A stretch of DNA of 64,000 bases from Piper betle (GCA_033002965.1 JAURVB010009667.1:1-64000), one strand, 5' to 3'; shown: positions 11,309 through 20,409, numbered from the stretch's first letter. Notes: generated from the sequence alone by a model not told the origin. Numbers and translations are program-made.

Positions 11309-11951
11309 TAGGGCTCCTAATTGAGCGAGCCAGCTCATGAGCATTTGACACTCAATTTAGTTCGACTCGACTCAAAAGTCAGACATTTAAATGCTCGAGC
11401 TCAAACTCGACTCGAACTCGAATCCTTCGAGCTGAGTTTGAGCAAGGCAGTGTTCGACTCGACTCGACTTGGTTATAACTCGAATTTTACTCAAAATCGA
11501 CTTGAACTCAACTCGATAAAATAATATAATAATATCATCTTTATATAAATATATATATATATACACTAATAAGTTTAATTGTAACTAGTTATATTTATTT
11601 ATATACAATATAATAACAAAGTTGTGAGATAGCTTAGATGGTAGGTATTCAAGTTGAAGACCTAGAATTTGTGGGTTCAATCCACATTAACTTCATTTTT
11701 TTTAAGTGAGTTACTTTCCACTTTACAATCGAGCCAGTTTTGAACTCACGAACGAGCTGTGTTTATACTTATCAAAATTAAATAATTTAAGTGTATTCGA
11801 GCTCGAACAACATAAAAATATTTGAGTAGAGGTCGAGTATGCATATTCAAAACTCGTTCGATTTCAAACCAAGTTTGAACGAACTTCGAACAATTCGAGC
11901 CGAGTTCAAACACAAGTAGAGCTTGGCTCACTCGTTCATTTAGCAGCCCTA
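11309..11951. mobile_element. Non-autonomous hAT-like element (MITE) with 8-bp TSD
   Basis: The ends are inverted: TAGGGCTCCTAATTGAGCGAG on the left mirrors ...GCAGCCCTA on the right, whose complement starts TAGGGCTGCTAAATGAACGAG. Flanking 8-mers GTAGTTTC (11301-11308) and GTACTTTC (11952-11959) agree at 7 of 8 positions, as expected for hAT. The interior is full of 'tcgagctcgaactcga'-type repeats and has no transposase. A tRNA-like module lies at 11624-11691. A truncated relative lies at 62921-63346. Confidence 0.85.
11624..11691 (+). ncRNA. tRNA-like / SINE-head module inside the hAT-like element
   Basis: It contains an A-box-like TAGCTTAGATGG (11630-11641) and a B-box-like GGTTCAATCC (11674-11683) at tRNA-like spacing. 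A T-arm hairpin (GTGG/CCAC around TTCAAT) and an anticodon-arm-like hairpin (GGTaTTC/GAAgACC) can be drawn. A run of eight T follows at 11696-11703, as in an RNA polymerase III terminator. The acceptor stem is not convincing, so this is a tRNA-derived sequence rather than a working tRNA. Confidence 0.6.
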
Positions 11952-11959
11952 GTACTTTC

Positions 11960-12286
11960 TTAATATGGTAGAGCATTTATTCAATATAATATGTTGGGCA
12001 TTTATTAAATATAATATGTCTAATTTAATTGTGTTTACAGGCCGGAAAGCTAGTTACAAGAAATCCACACAAAAAGCTAAACTAGAATCAATTGAACGAG
12101 CCATTAAATAGGCTATTAGTAAGAATATTATGAAATAAATTTTTTAGACTAATTGTGAAGCTCTTGTCAAGGGTTTCTACGAAAATGTCACTTTTGTTAA
12201 TACGAACTTATTACCTCATATGTATAAAAATTAAACTTATAAAAAGTATTGCTATGTAAAACTAGAGAAGTAAACGTAGTTGTACA
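11960..12286. other. Intergenic DNA, no gene seen
   Basis: AT-rich. A short stretch after 'tgtttacag' (near 12042) could be a decayed exon but has no recognisable protein and soon hits stops. Confidence 0.5.
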
Positions 12287-12818
12287 TGTTAATATTTGTT
12301 GTTATGAATATTAATAATATGTAGCCCATTATCACACTCCGAATACTAAAGGAATCTCAGAATACAAACAAGGGTGACTGTTTGTTTTTCCATGGAAAAA
12401 GAAGAGCCTCAAACTATCTCTATAAATATGGATCTCATTTGTCTCATTCTAAAACAAGGCCAAGACAAGAGAAGACAAGATGTGAGAGATAAAAGAAAAG
12501 GGATATAGAAATAAGAAGAGGGAAATATATTATTCACTAGTTTAATCTTATACAGAGTATTTGGAGAGAGTAATCTCAATAGTATAGGTTGGGTGAGTAA
12601 TCTTCTTGTAAATCTCTATATGTTTGACGCCTATAATCTTTGGTTGAAGTAGTGAACTGTTTGCTGTTGTCCCATGGTTTTTGATTCTCAACAAAAGGAG
12701 GGTTTTTCACGTTAAATCTCTATATTTTTGTTTTGTTTTATTTTATTTCTCGGGCATTATTTTACCATGTCTTGTGTTCGTTGTTGTTGATCTCCAACTT
12801 TGGGGATTTTTCTCAACA
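12287..12818 (+). repeat. 5' LTR of composite element
   Basis: 532 bp, TGTTAATATT to TTCTCAACA, homologous to 17958-18498 and 1-562. The 'tataaatatgg' near 12420 is a plausible TATA box. Confidence 0.9.
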
Positions 12819-12819
12819 A

Positions 12820-12836
12820 TTGGCTCCATCTGTGTC
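12820..12836 (+). promoter_or_regulatory. Primer-binding-site candidate
   Basis: 'TTGGCTCCATCTGTG' starts two bases after the LTR end. It resembles the 'TTGGCGCCGTCTGTGG' seen after many plant LTRs. The tRNA it would pair with was not determined. Confidence 0.5.
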
Positions 12837-12859
12837 AACTTTCATTCAATCGGATCTTG

Positions 12860-13047
12860 ATTTGAATGGGAGTCATGGATGACACTTCCAAGATTGAGAA
12901 ATTTGATGGAACAAATTATCAATGGTGGAGGATGCAGATGTGGATAGGAGCAACTACATCAACCGCTTGTAGGTACCAAGCCGGATTTCGAACAACCATT
13001 TGGAGTGGTGGCGGATGCTTCAAACAGAGCTGTGGGCGGTAAACTAT
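12860..13047 (+). pseudogene. copia-type gag start, broken by the hAT insertion
   Basis: Reads 'DDTSKIEKFDGTNYQWWRMQMW', the usual N-terminus of a copia gag (KFDGTNY...W..M). After a frame change it reads 'LEWWRMLQTELW', like the W..LD.KA block. The hAT element interrupts it at 13048-13055. Confidence 0.75.
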
Positions 13048-13639
13048 AGTAGGAGTAGGGGTGGGTGTGGACGTTTGAATTTGTCTGTCCGTCCGTCCGA
13101 TGTCCGAAGCATGTCCGACCAAATTTAACTGACCGAATTAAAACAAACCAAACATGGACATTTTTTTGACCGACCGAACGACCGACCGAGTGTCCAATAT
13201 TTTATATCAATAATATAATGTCTTTAACATTTGTAAGACTAATATTATAGTTAATGAAAATTTTAAAATATAAATATACAGTAAAATTAATTAAGTTTAT
13301 ACATAAAATTGATATTTAATATCTTAAATATCCAAAAATGACATACATATAAAAGGGATAAAAGTCACTCTTATATTTAGGAATTTAGAACTATACATTC
13401 ACATTAATAATCATATCAAACCACTTACAATTTAGTTAACATGCTCTAAATTTTTAAAGTCAAACAAAAAATAATCTACGTATAGAAACTTTAAAATAAT
13501 CATTGACATCAAAATATAGTCCAATATTGCATATACTTCAAAGATAAAATATTGTAATAATTGATTCTTCATCTAGCTCACCTACATTAAAAAATACAAA
13601 AAAGTTAATTACTCATGTTTTATATCCTCTTTATTTTAA

Positions 13640-13760
13640 AATTAGGATATTTCCCTTCAATATGCTTCTATAAATGAGTAGTTTCATAACTTTCAGTTCC
13701 CTCAAACTTCTTTTCACAATAACGACAAATAGGAGATGTTCCATTCTTCTAATATTTTCT
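13640..13760 (-). pseudogene. BED zinc-finger remnant of hAT transposase
   Basis: The minus strand reads 'GTSPICRYCEKKFEGTESYETTHL', a stop, then 'KHIEGK'. This gives C-x2-C, and H-x4-H if the stop is counted as one position: the BED DNA-binding finger found at the N-terminus of plant hAT transposases. The in-frame stop between the two histidines shows it is dead. Confidence 0.75.
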
Positions 13761-13943
13761 ATCAAAATAGGCACATACACTGGATGTTATTTTTCTCTTT
13801 CTTAATAATGTACTGTTCATATATTCTCCTTCTTTAGCAATCGAATTTTTGCTATCATTTTCACCTCTACTTTGTTCAGTTACATTTAATAATAAACTTG
13901 TATGATCCATCTTCGAAAAAAATATATCACATTATAAACATAA

Positions 13944-14820
13944 TGTAAAACCAGTGATCTGAGTCAGGGTTTTATGCTTATGAACCGATCGGTTCAATTG
14001 TCGATTCAAGTCGAGTATGTTTTAGAATACGTGTACTGAGTCGACGCTGGTCGGGTGTATGAACCATGAGGGTCATGCGTACCCAAGTATATGATGATAA
14101 CATCATGAATATAACAGAAAAGAATGAGTTATCAGAATATATGAGAGTATGCCAATTATTTTTTTATTTTATATATAGTTGATCGTGGAATTAGTTTAGG
14201 CCGTTTACCGCGTTAGGATGCATTACGGGGAATTTGGGTGGGTTGTTAGTTATAGAATGTCATTATGATGTTGTAGTGTTTATTTTATTTTATGGGATTT
14301 TTTCTGATTTTATGGATTTTTTTAGGATTTATTCCGAGTTAGTTATTATTATTGACTCGAGACATGGACGAGTCAAGTCTTATATACAATATTGCCATCA
14401 ATCAAACCCCCGACCCATTTTCTCTTCCCCGTCCATGCCGCACTGCCTCCTTGTCATGATCGCCGCCGCCGCCGACGTCGCCCTACCGCCGATCGTCGCC
14501 GCCATGCCCGGCCGCGGCGTTGCCGTGATGCCTCAAGAGCCCCCGCCGTCGCCCGGCCTCCACGACACCGGAATCGCTGCTCGTCGTCGATTCCGCCGCC
14601 GATTACCCTCTGCTCGTGTCAACGATTCTGCCACCGGCGACCGTCGCCGCGGCCATCAAGTCACCGCTTTGACATTGCCAACCCTCCCACGGCCTTTCCC
14701 GACAAGAGCGGAGCCCATCGCCGCCTAGGCCGGCTGGATGTAGTCACCCACCACCGACCGCCTCTATTTAGCCATTTTTCGGCGAGCCACCACCTTCACC
14801 GAGCACGTCGACGTCATAAA
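13944..14820 (+). repeat. Family A LTR, 5' part, inside the hAT
   Basis: Starts TGTAAAACC and aligns with the reverse complement of the right part of 35122-37569 ('gagtcagggttttat', 'accgatcggtt', 'ggtcatgcgtacccaagtatatgatgataac'). It includes the TATA-like TATATATAG (near 14170) and the AT-rich leader. It then becomes very GC-rich (about 14440-14820). The rest of the LTR is missing. Long frames in the GC-rich part (Arg/Pro/His-rich) are not accepted as genes. Confidence 0.75.
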
Positions 14821-15065
14821 TGCGTTAAGCTCGGCTGAGCCGATTCCAACAGTTTCAGTGATGGTTCGCTGGCAGTGCAAAGCGCGGCGGCGGAGGCAAC
14901 GGTGGCGCAGAGGGTTTCAGACTATCCGCGGACACTGCTTGGGCCCGACGAGACAATTTGATGTCCAAAGTCGGTCGAACAAATTTTGTCCAACAAAATT
15001 TCGGATGGACGCGAACAATAATTCGTCCGATGTTTGTTCAACCGATGCCCACCCCTAAGCAGGAG

Positions 15066-15303
15066 GTTGTGGTGCATTGTTTAAGAAAGAAGAAATCTCT
15101 ACAATAGGCAAAGTGGCTGTTCTTTGGACTTCACCAACTTACCGAGGACGCCCTTGTGGCCGCTCTCCAAGCCAGTCTCACGTACGCCTTTCGTCTCCCT
15201 CAACCTGTGCAATGACAGGCTGCAGGGGGCCGTGTTGCCGGCATTTGATACCTGTGTGGCAGTGACCGAGTTCTCCTTCGGGGAAGTGAATGGTGTGTCT
15301 GAT
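15066..15303 (+). other. Unassigned segment of the composite element
   Basis: The DNA is GC-richer than its surroundings. A frame with '[15 protein letters not shown]' faintly recalls a retroelement gag, and another frame gives '[16 protein letters not shown]', but neither is convincing. It leads directly into the S2 sequence. Confidence 0.4.
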
Positions 15304-15447
15304 ATGAAGATCGGGAAGCCTCATACTGTGCCCTGCAAGGTCACTGGTAAGTGTGGGTTGATGACAATGGGGATGGTCCTGGGGCCAAGAGGATCGGGGA
15401 ATGTTGTGACGAGGGTCCCGAAGAAGGTGCTGCAATTTGCGGGGATT
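15304..15447 (+). pseudogene. 40S ribosomal protein S2 (uS5) fragment, C-terminal part placed first
   Basis: In one open frame it reads '[17 protein letters not shown]', then a diverged stretch, then '[12 protein letters not shown]'. That is the highly conserved part of eukaryotic ribosomal protein S2 after the middle of the protein. The sequence is intronless here, as expected for a copied mRNA. It stops at FAGI and is followed within 17 bases by what reads as the start of the same protein. The order in the DNA is thus reversed relative to the gene (see 15465-15892). Confidence 0.88.
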
Positions 15448-15464
15448 GCCCATCTCCTTCGACC

Positions 15465-15892
15465 ATGGTGGAAAGAGGCGGAGGTGACTACGGCGGCTTC
15501 GGCCGGGGCAGTTGCAGGAGACCAGCGCAAGGACCAGCGTTGCGCGGGCGTTACCAAAGCTTGATCAGCTGGTGAAGGAGGGAAAGATCTGGTCTTTAAA
15601 GCACATCTACCTCCACTCGCTGCCGGTGAAGGAGCACCAAATTGTGGAGACCCTCCTAGGCCTGGTGCTCAAGGACGACGTCATGAAGATCATGCTAGGG
15701 CACAAGCTGACCCACGCCAGGTAGCGTACCGGGTTCAAGGCCTTCATCATTGTCAGTGACGACAACGGCCATGTCGTGCTAGACGTCAAGTACAACAAGG
15801 AGGTGGTGACGGCAATCTTGAGGGGAGGTGATCATCCTCACTAAGCTATTGGTGATCCATGTCCGAAGGGGTTCTTGGGGAACAAGATTGGG
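15465..15892 (+). pseudogene. 40S ribosomal protein S2 (uS5) fragment, N-terminal part placed second
   Basis: Starts with an ATG and '[15 protein letters not shown]', the Gly/Arg-rich S2 N-terminus. An extra base near 15559 shifts the frame, then '[32 protein letters not shown]' and 'LKDDVMKIMLGHK' follow. A stop at 15722 is followed by '[14 protein letters not shown]', then after more frame changes 'VRRG' and 'GNKIG'. It ends at the very residues (KIG) where the upstream piece begins. The two pieces form a circular permutation of one S2 copy. The ribosomal role (decoding-site small-subunit protein) is lost. Confidence 0.88.
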
Positions 15893-15949
15893 CCACTTTC
15901 ACGAAGGCTGATAATGAAGTTTTTGTCAGTTCTTATCTGGTAGATTAGC

Positions 15950-17155
15950 ATGATAAGGTGGAGAAGAAGGTTAGAGGTTGGCTTGCTGCAGCCACTACCT
16001 ACACCTTTGAGACCATGGAGCTTGGTCTCAATGGACTTGGTGTCTGGATTCCCTAGGGTGAAGGGAATGTCAGCAAGGTTAGTGGGTTGGTTTTCTAAGT
16101 ACTTGTATTTGCAGCAATACCACAGGGGTGTTTAGACGAGACTGTTGCTGAATGGTTCTAGAGGAACGTGAGGAGTACTGTGGTCCCGAACAACATTGTT
16201 TCAGCTAACCATTCTCCGTCTGACAGGTAGACTGAGAGGGCGAATGCATGGAGGCATTTCATCATAGCCTGCCAGAGGATTTGGTTGGAACTTCTTGAGG
16301 AGGTGCAATTTTGTTATAAACTATATCATTTTTTACCTACAGAGCTTAGTCCTTTTGAAGTTTCTATGAGCTACCAACCTCTTACACCACTAGAGGTTGC
16401 TCCACAGGGAGGTGGAGTACGAGGTCTAGCTGCACACAAGTTTTCCAGGGATAGGCAAGAACTGTGTAAGGATGCACTGGATTCATTGGTCGAGGCAATG
16501 ACCAGAATGAAGAGATATGCTGACTCGAGGGCATTGTCATTCAGGGTGGGGACAAAGTAAAGCTGAACCTCTAGCCAATGATTTGGGATAAAATCAGACA
16601 TACAGAGGTGCATCTGGTATTGGTGCAAAGGTATGATGGTCCTTGTGAGGTGGAGGAAGGTACAGGGGTACAAGCTTCACCCAGTTTTTCCATATTAGTT
16701 TTCTAAAACCTTTCCATGAAGATTTTGTCAATCTAAGGAGAGCTCGTCCAAATGGAGCTCCCCATATTGTCTGGCAACAATTTGGGGAAAAGGTAGGGAG
16801 GATTTTGGAATATAGGCGCGTCAGCCTGGGGACTTCAAAGGATCGGATGGTGTTTGTATACTGATGCAGGAGAACAGAAGTCCTATGATGAAACCATGAG
16901 TGACAATGCTCATCTTAAATGGGAGTTGTCCATGAAGGATGAGATGTTATCATTTGGGAAGATTCATATATGGCAGTTCGTGAAGTTGCCACCAAAAGGG
17001 AGGTTCTACAAAACAAGTGGAAGGGGGAACCGAGAAGTGAGGCTAGCTGAGAAAAGGAAAGGGACTTGTGGCAATTGAAGAGCAAGATCAAGAAGTGTTG
17101 TGGAGGACTTAACCCTCCGATGAGGACATCGGGTCTCATTGGTGGGGGTGGATTG
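15950..17155 (+). pseudogene. Ty3/gypsy chromovirus integrase and C-terminal tail remnant
   Basis: 'GLLQPLPTPLRPWSLVSMDLVSGFPRVKG' (15980 on) is the integrase core with its first catalytic Asp. 'VPNNIV' then jumps to 'TERANAWRHFIIACQ', so the segment with the second Asp (SDRDPRF type) appears deleted near 16200. Next come 'WLELLEEVQFCYKL', 'LSPFEVSMSYQPLTP' and 'MKRYADSRALSFRVG'. The final 'EKERDLWQLKSKIKK' and the Gly-rich end match the chromodomain-linked tail of plant chromoviruses. Many stops are present. The strand agrees with the outer LTRs, but the superfamily does not match their copia-type features. Confidence 0.85.
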
Positions 17156-17780
17156 TTACAGGTCTAGTTCGTTGGATGAGCCAGGAGCTAGGGTTTGGTG
17201 GTTGTTCCTAGTCATGCCACGTCCAAGAAGGATAGTCAGTGATATCCAAGTGGTGGAAACAACTTACCAGTGTTAATCCTTGTTAGAGTTGCTGGAAAAG
17301 ATCAAGTTGTGGTGCATGAAGCATGTCGGGTGACCAAGGCGTACTAGCGAGTTCTTGGATTTGGAACGAGCAAAGTACTGGTACTCGATGGAGCGTATCA
17401 GCATTATGATCGGTAATTGTACTGAGCATGTCTGTATATCGGCAAGAGGAAACCTCAGAGGCATAGGGGTTCTAGGTAGTAGTTCGAGGGGTGTGATGAC
17501 CAAACACCGGGCTGAATAGCTATGAGCGTGCATATCAGCGGAGTGAGGTTGATGGATTGAGCGTATTGATATAAATACCAAGCGTACCAAGACGAGCAGC
17601 GTAGCAATACATGGGCAAGCACGGATGCGTGGACATGACTGAGCAAATTATCGGGATTACGGTATTTGGGTTGAGTTGCCGAGCAGTGCCGCAATGCTGG
17701 TATTTGGAGCGTGCAGTTTACTGGAAGAACCGAGAGAGGGGACTGTTTGCTGGGATATCAAATGCAGGTTGTTGGAGACG
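17156..17780 (+). repeat. Probable partial LTR of the captured gypsy element
   Basis: A polypurine-like 'ggtgggggtggat' just before 'TGTTACAGG' (about 17154) marks where that gypsy element's own 3' LTR should start. The following ~600 bases have no coding content. Its right limit is uncertain; copia-type sequence resumes before 17946. Confidence 0.5.
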
Positions 17781-17957
17781 TGCATGAGATCTTCCCAGAG
17801 TTGTGGATAAACACAAAGGTTCTATATGGGGGGTGTCCTCTTGTGTAGAAAGCAACAAAAGAAACTTGCACTAACATGCAGGTGATGGACTTATGCAACG
17901 AACAAGTGGAGGAAGAATTTAGACTGGAGTGTTCCAATAGGACTCTAAGTGGGAAAT

Positions 17958-18498
17958 TGTTAATATTTATTATTATGAATATTAATGATATATATCCTAT
18001 TGTCACACTCGGAACACTAAAAAAATCTCGGAATACAAACAGGGGTGACCGTTTGTTTTTCCATGGAATATGAAGGGCATCAAACTATCTCTATAAATAT
18101 GGATCTCATTTGTCTCATTCTAAAACAAGGTCAAGACAAGAGAAGACAAGATGTGAGAGATAAAAGAAAAGAGATATAGAAATAAAAAGAGGGAAATATA
18201 TTATTCACCATTTTAATCTTATACAGAGTATTGAGAGAGAGAAATCTTGTAATCTTAATAATATAAGTTGGGTGAATAATCTTCTTGTAAATCTCTATAT
18301 GTTTAACTTTTGTGATCTTTAGTTGAAGTAGTGAATTATTCGTTATTGTCTCGTGATTTTTGACTCTCGATAGAAGGAAGGTTTTCTAAGTTAAATCTAT
18401 GTTCTTTTAGTTTTATTTTATTTTATTTTTTAGGCATTATTTTCTCATATCTTGTATTTACTGTTGTTAATCTCCAACTTTGGGAATTTTTCTCAACA
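17958..18498 (+). repeat. 3' LTR of composite element
   Basis: 541 bp, TGTTAATATT to TTCTCAACA, preceded by the purine tract AAGTGGGAAAT (17947-17957). It aligns with 12287-12818. Confidence 0.92.
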
Positions 18499-18795
18499 AT
18501 ACATGTGTTTGCTAAGTCAGCTGGCAAATATGATTTGTTGTGCTCAGCCAAATCTATGGCTTTTATAATTTTTTTTGGCTAAGCTTATAAATACAAGTTA
18601 TAGTTAAAATAAAATGTAAAAATGGATGCATTTGATATTCTCAAAAGTCCTATAACAGTGAAAAACTCAGTGTCACATTGCAACTGACCAATTTTCTACC
18701 GGCTAGGACTTATTGTTAATTTAACATTTAAATTAATAATTTCGCAAGGTACAGATAGATAATTAACTCAACGGCCAATGGCAACCACAAATTCT

Positions 18796-20229
18796 TCAAT
18801 GTCTGTATCCGAGCTCCCCCTCATCCAAGGCATGTATGGCCAACTCCTTCCATTTACTCGCATTGCTCAACATCCTATCCCTTCCCTCCCCTACCATGAC
18901 CTCCTCTATGCACTTCTTCATCTCCTCCCTTCCAACAACTCCGCCCTCATCACCCATGGCTCTTACCCCCACTCCCCACACCTCCTCTATATACTTGGCA
19001 TTTGTGGGTTGATCAGACCATTGTGGAAAACACACCATAGGCACGCCTAGGCTAAGCCCTTCCAGTGTTGAGTTCCAACCGCAGTGCGTAACAAAGCATC
19101 CAACTGCTTCATTTGCTAGCACATCAAGCTGGGGTGCCCACCTCACGATCAGACCTTTGCCAACATTTGATTCTACGAATTGTGCTGGGAGTTTGCTCTC
19201 CTCTGTTGCTCTCACCACCCACATGAAGTGACGGTTGCTTTCATGGAGAGCCCAAGCAATCTCCTCCATCTGCTCTACGTTCAATTTGGCTAAGCTTCCG
19301 AAGGAGACGTAAACGACCGACCCGGCTTCTTTGGACTGCAACCACTTGTTGCATATAGCATCCTGTCTCTTCCACAAGCTCAAGCCGTAGTCCTTGTCGC
19401 CTTCAACACGGTTGTCGACGTACATGGACGGCACTGTCGGCCCGATGGCCTTCACCGGCCAAAACTCCCTCATCCACCTCAACTCCTGCATAATTCACAT
19501 GTTAGTAAGCAAAAAAGAACACAAACAAAAAACTAGATAAGATAAATGGAAGATGATAATAAGCTGGATCATGTAGACACTTACATGGGTCTCTAGCTCA
19601 TAGAAGGTGTTGCATAGAACCCAATCAGCTTGATGCAAGTTGCTAAACTGGCCTAACAACATGGCAATAACACCTGGTCTTTTATCAGGTTCAGCAATAA
19701 ATGATGGAAGCTCGCTTGATTCAATCTGCGGCAATCCGGGCAGCGACAATGTCTTGGCACTTGGCGGGGAGGTGAGCTTCCCCACAAAGAGGTGATAGTA
19801 GATCAAATCAACCGCACAGGATTGAGTAAGAAATGAAGCCCCAAGTAGCCCGCAACGCTTGGCCACATCCAAGGCCCATGGAATGAACGAATCGTACACT
19901 AAGCAGTTAACTGGAAAGTTGGTCTCCTTGAGCTTCTGAATGAGATCAAATAGAGATTGTGAGCCCATGGTTTGGAAGGTGTCGAAGTAGGCCTGCGGGC
20001 TGGGGGCAGAGTCGTGGCCACCGTCGTCGAACCCATCGGATATCACCTCTATTTCGACAATGCCGGCGAGGGCCTCCATCGATTTGGCGATGTAGTGAGT
20101 GACGATGAGGGAGACTCTGATGCCTTTGGAGGCTAGGCGCTTGGCGAATTGGAGCATGGGATTGATGTGGCCTTGAACTGGGTGTGGCAACACCAAAACA
20201 TGAGATGATTTGCTGCATTCCACAACCAT
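18796..20229 (-). CDS. UDP-glycosyltransferase, UGT74-like (two exons: 20229-19585 and 19485-18796)
   Basis: A family-1 plant glycosyltransferase that moves glucose from UDP-glucose to a small acceptor in the cytosol. UGT74 members act on auxins, salicylate, thiohydroximates or terpenoids; the acceptor here cannot be told. Exon 1 (215 codons) starts at the ATG at 20229. It carries the catalytic His21 ('PVQGHINPM') and partner Asp113 ('VYDSF'). A 99-bp phase-0 GT-AG intron follows (19486-19584). Exon 2 has 'GPTVPSMY', 'VVYVSFGSLA', and the 44-residue PSPG nucleotide-sugar box from 'WAPQLDVL' through 'HCGWNSTLEG' to 'FPQWSDQ'. The predicted protein has 444 residues; relatives have about 455-460. 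The last residues ('GELGYRH', stop) do not fit the family. Another frame gives 'SSDTDIEEFVVAIGR' with a stop at 18768, so the G-run near 18816-18820 has shifted the frame. The core is intact, so activity is plausible. Confidence 0.93.
19486..19584 (-). other. Intron of the UGT gene
   Basis: On the minus strand it begins GTAAGTG directly after 'YELETH' and ends ATGCAG before 'ELRWMREFWPVK'. The join restores the expected UGT74 sequence in frame. It is 99 bp and AT-rich. Confidence 0.93.
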
Positions 20230-20324
20230 ACTTGCAACTCGAATCGAATTCCTAAACTGTGGGCGATCTAATGAGTTTTGATAGCTATCTAGTTGCTTGT
20301 GTGTATGGATGGGCAGTAAAGATG

Positions 20325-20335
20325 TTATATATAAT
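20325..20335 (-). promoter_or_regulatory. TATA box of the UGT gene
   Basis: The minus strand has ATTATATATAA about 100 bases upstream of the start codon, a normal distance. A TGACATCA motif at 20402-20409 resembles a bZIP/TGA-factor (as-1-like) site, often found upstream of stress-induced UGT genes; that role is inference. Confidence 0.6.
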
Positions 20336-20409
20336 ACGACTGAAGCATGTAGAATATTTAATATTGGGCAGAAGAGTGATCTAACACGTCTAACATCTGA
20401 GTGACATCA

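Larger units (their letters stand above)
13056..15057 (-). mobile_element. hAT DNA transposon (2002 bp, internally rearranged) with 8-bp TSD
   Basis: Terminal inverted repeats TAGGGGTGGGTG (13056) and ...GATGCCCACCCCTA (to 15057) are flanked by AGTAGGAG (13048-13055) and AGCAGGAG (15058-15065), 7 of 8 matching. Near the left end, 13060-13390 matches the right end of a second hAT copy (47220-47566, inverted). A BED zinc-finger relic on the minus strand (13640-13760) fits a hAT transposase N-terminus. The middle, 13944 to about 14820, is the start of a family A LTR. Transposase core and C-terminal dimerisation region are absent, so it is non-autonomous. Confidence 0.88.
12287..18498 (+). mobile_element. 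Composite LTR retrotransposon (copia-type ends, chimeric interior)
   Basis: LTRs at 12287-12818 and 17958-18498 both begin TGTTAATATT and end TTCTCAACA. The flanks GTACA (12282-12286) and ATACA (18499-18503) agree at 4 of 5 bases. Copia-like gag follows the 5' LTR, and a copia-like polypurine tract (AAGTGGGAAAT) precedes the 3' LTR. Between them lie a hAT insertion, two rearranged 40S ribosomal protein S2 pieces, a gypsy chromovirus integrase tail, and what looks like part of that gypsy element's LTR. No copia pol remains. The element is therefore a shell that gained foreign DNA, by capture or by nested insertion. Confidence 0.85.

Noticed and set aside
11624..11691. A functional tRNA gene
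   Set aside because: A and B boxes and some stems fit, but there is no convincing acceptor stem and it is repeated inside a transposable element; called tRNA-like only.
14815..14819. CATAA repeat of the bases before the LTR start at 13944 (possible TSD of an LTR inserted in the hAT)
   Set aside because: The sequence just before it does not end in an LTR terminus (no TACA), and five bases can match by chance; the LTR looks truncated instead.
14234..14838. Overlapping GC-rich frames of 148-164 codons rich in Arg, Pro, His
   Set aside because: They lie in the GC-rich block of a family A LTR, overlap each other in different frames, and have no recognisable domain; GC-rich DNA simply has few stops.
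15178..15557. Minus-strand frames over the S2 region
   Set aside because: Shadows of the plus-strand S2 sequence, which is clearly recognisable.
20325..20335. UGT-linked biosynthetic gene cluster
   Set aside because: No other metabolic gene is present in the window; neighbours are all transposons.
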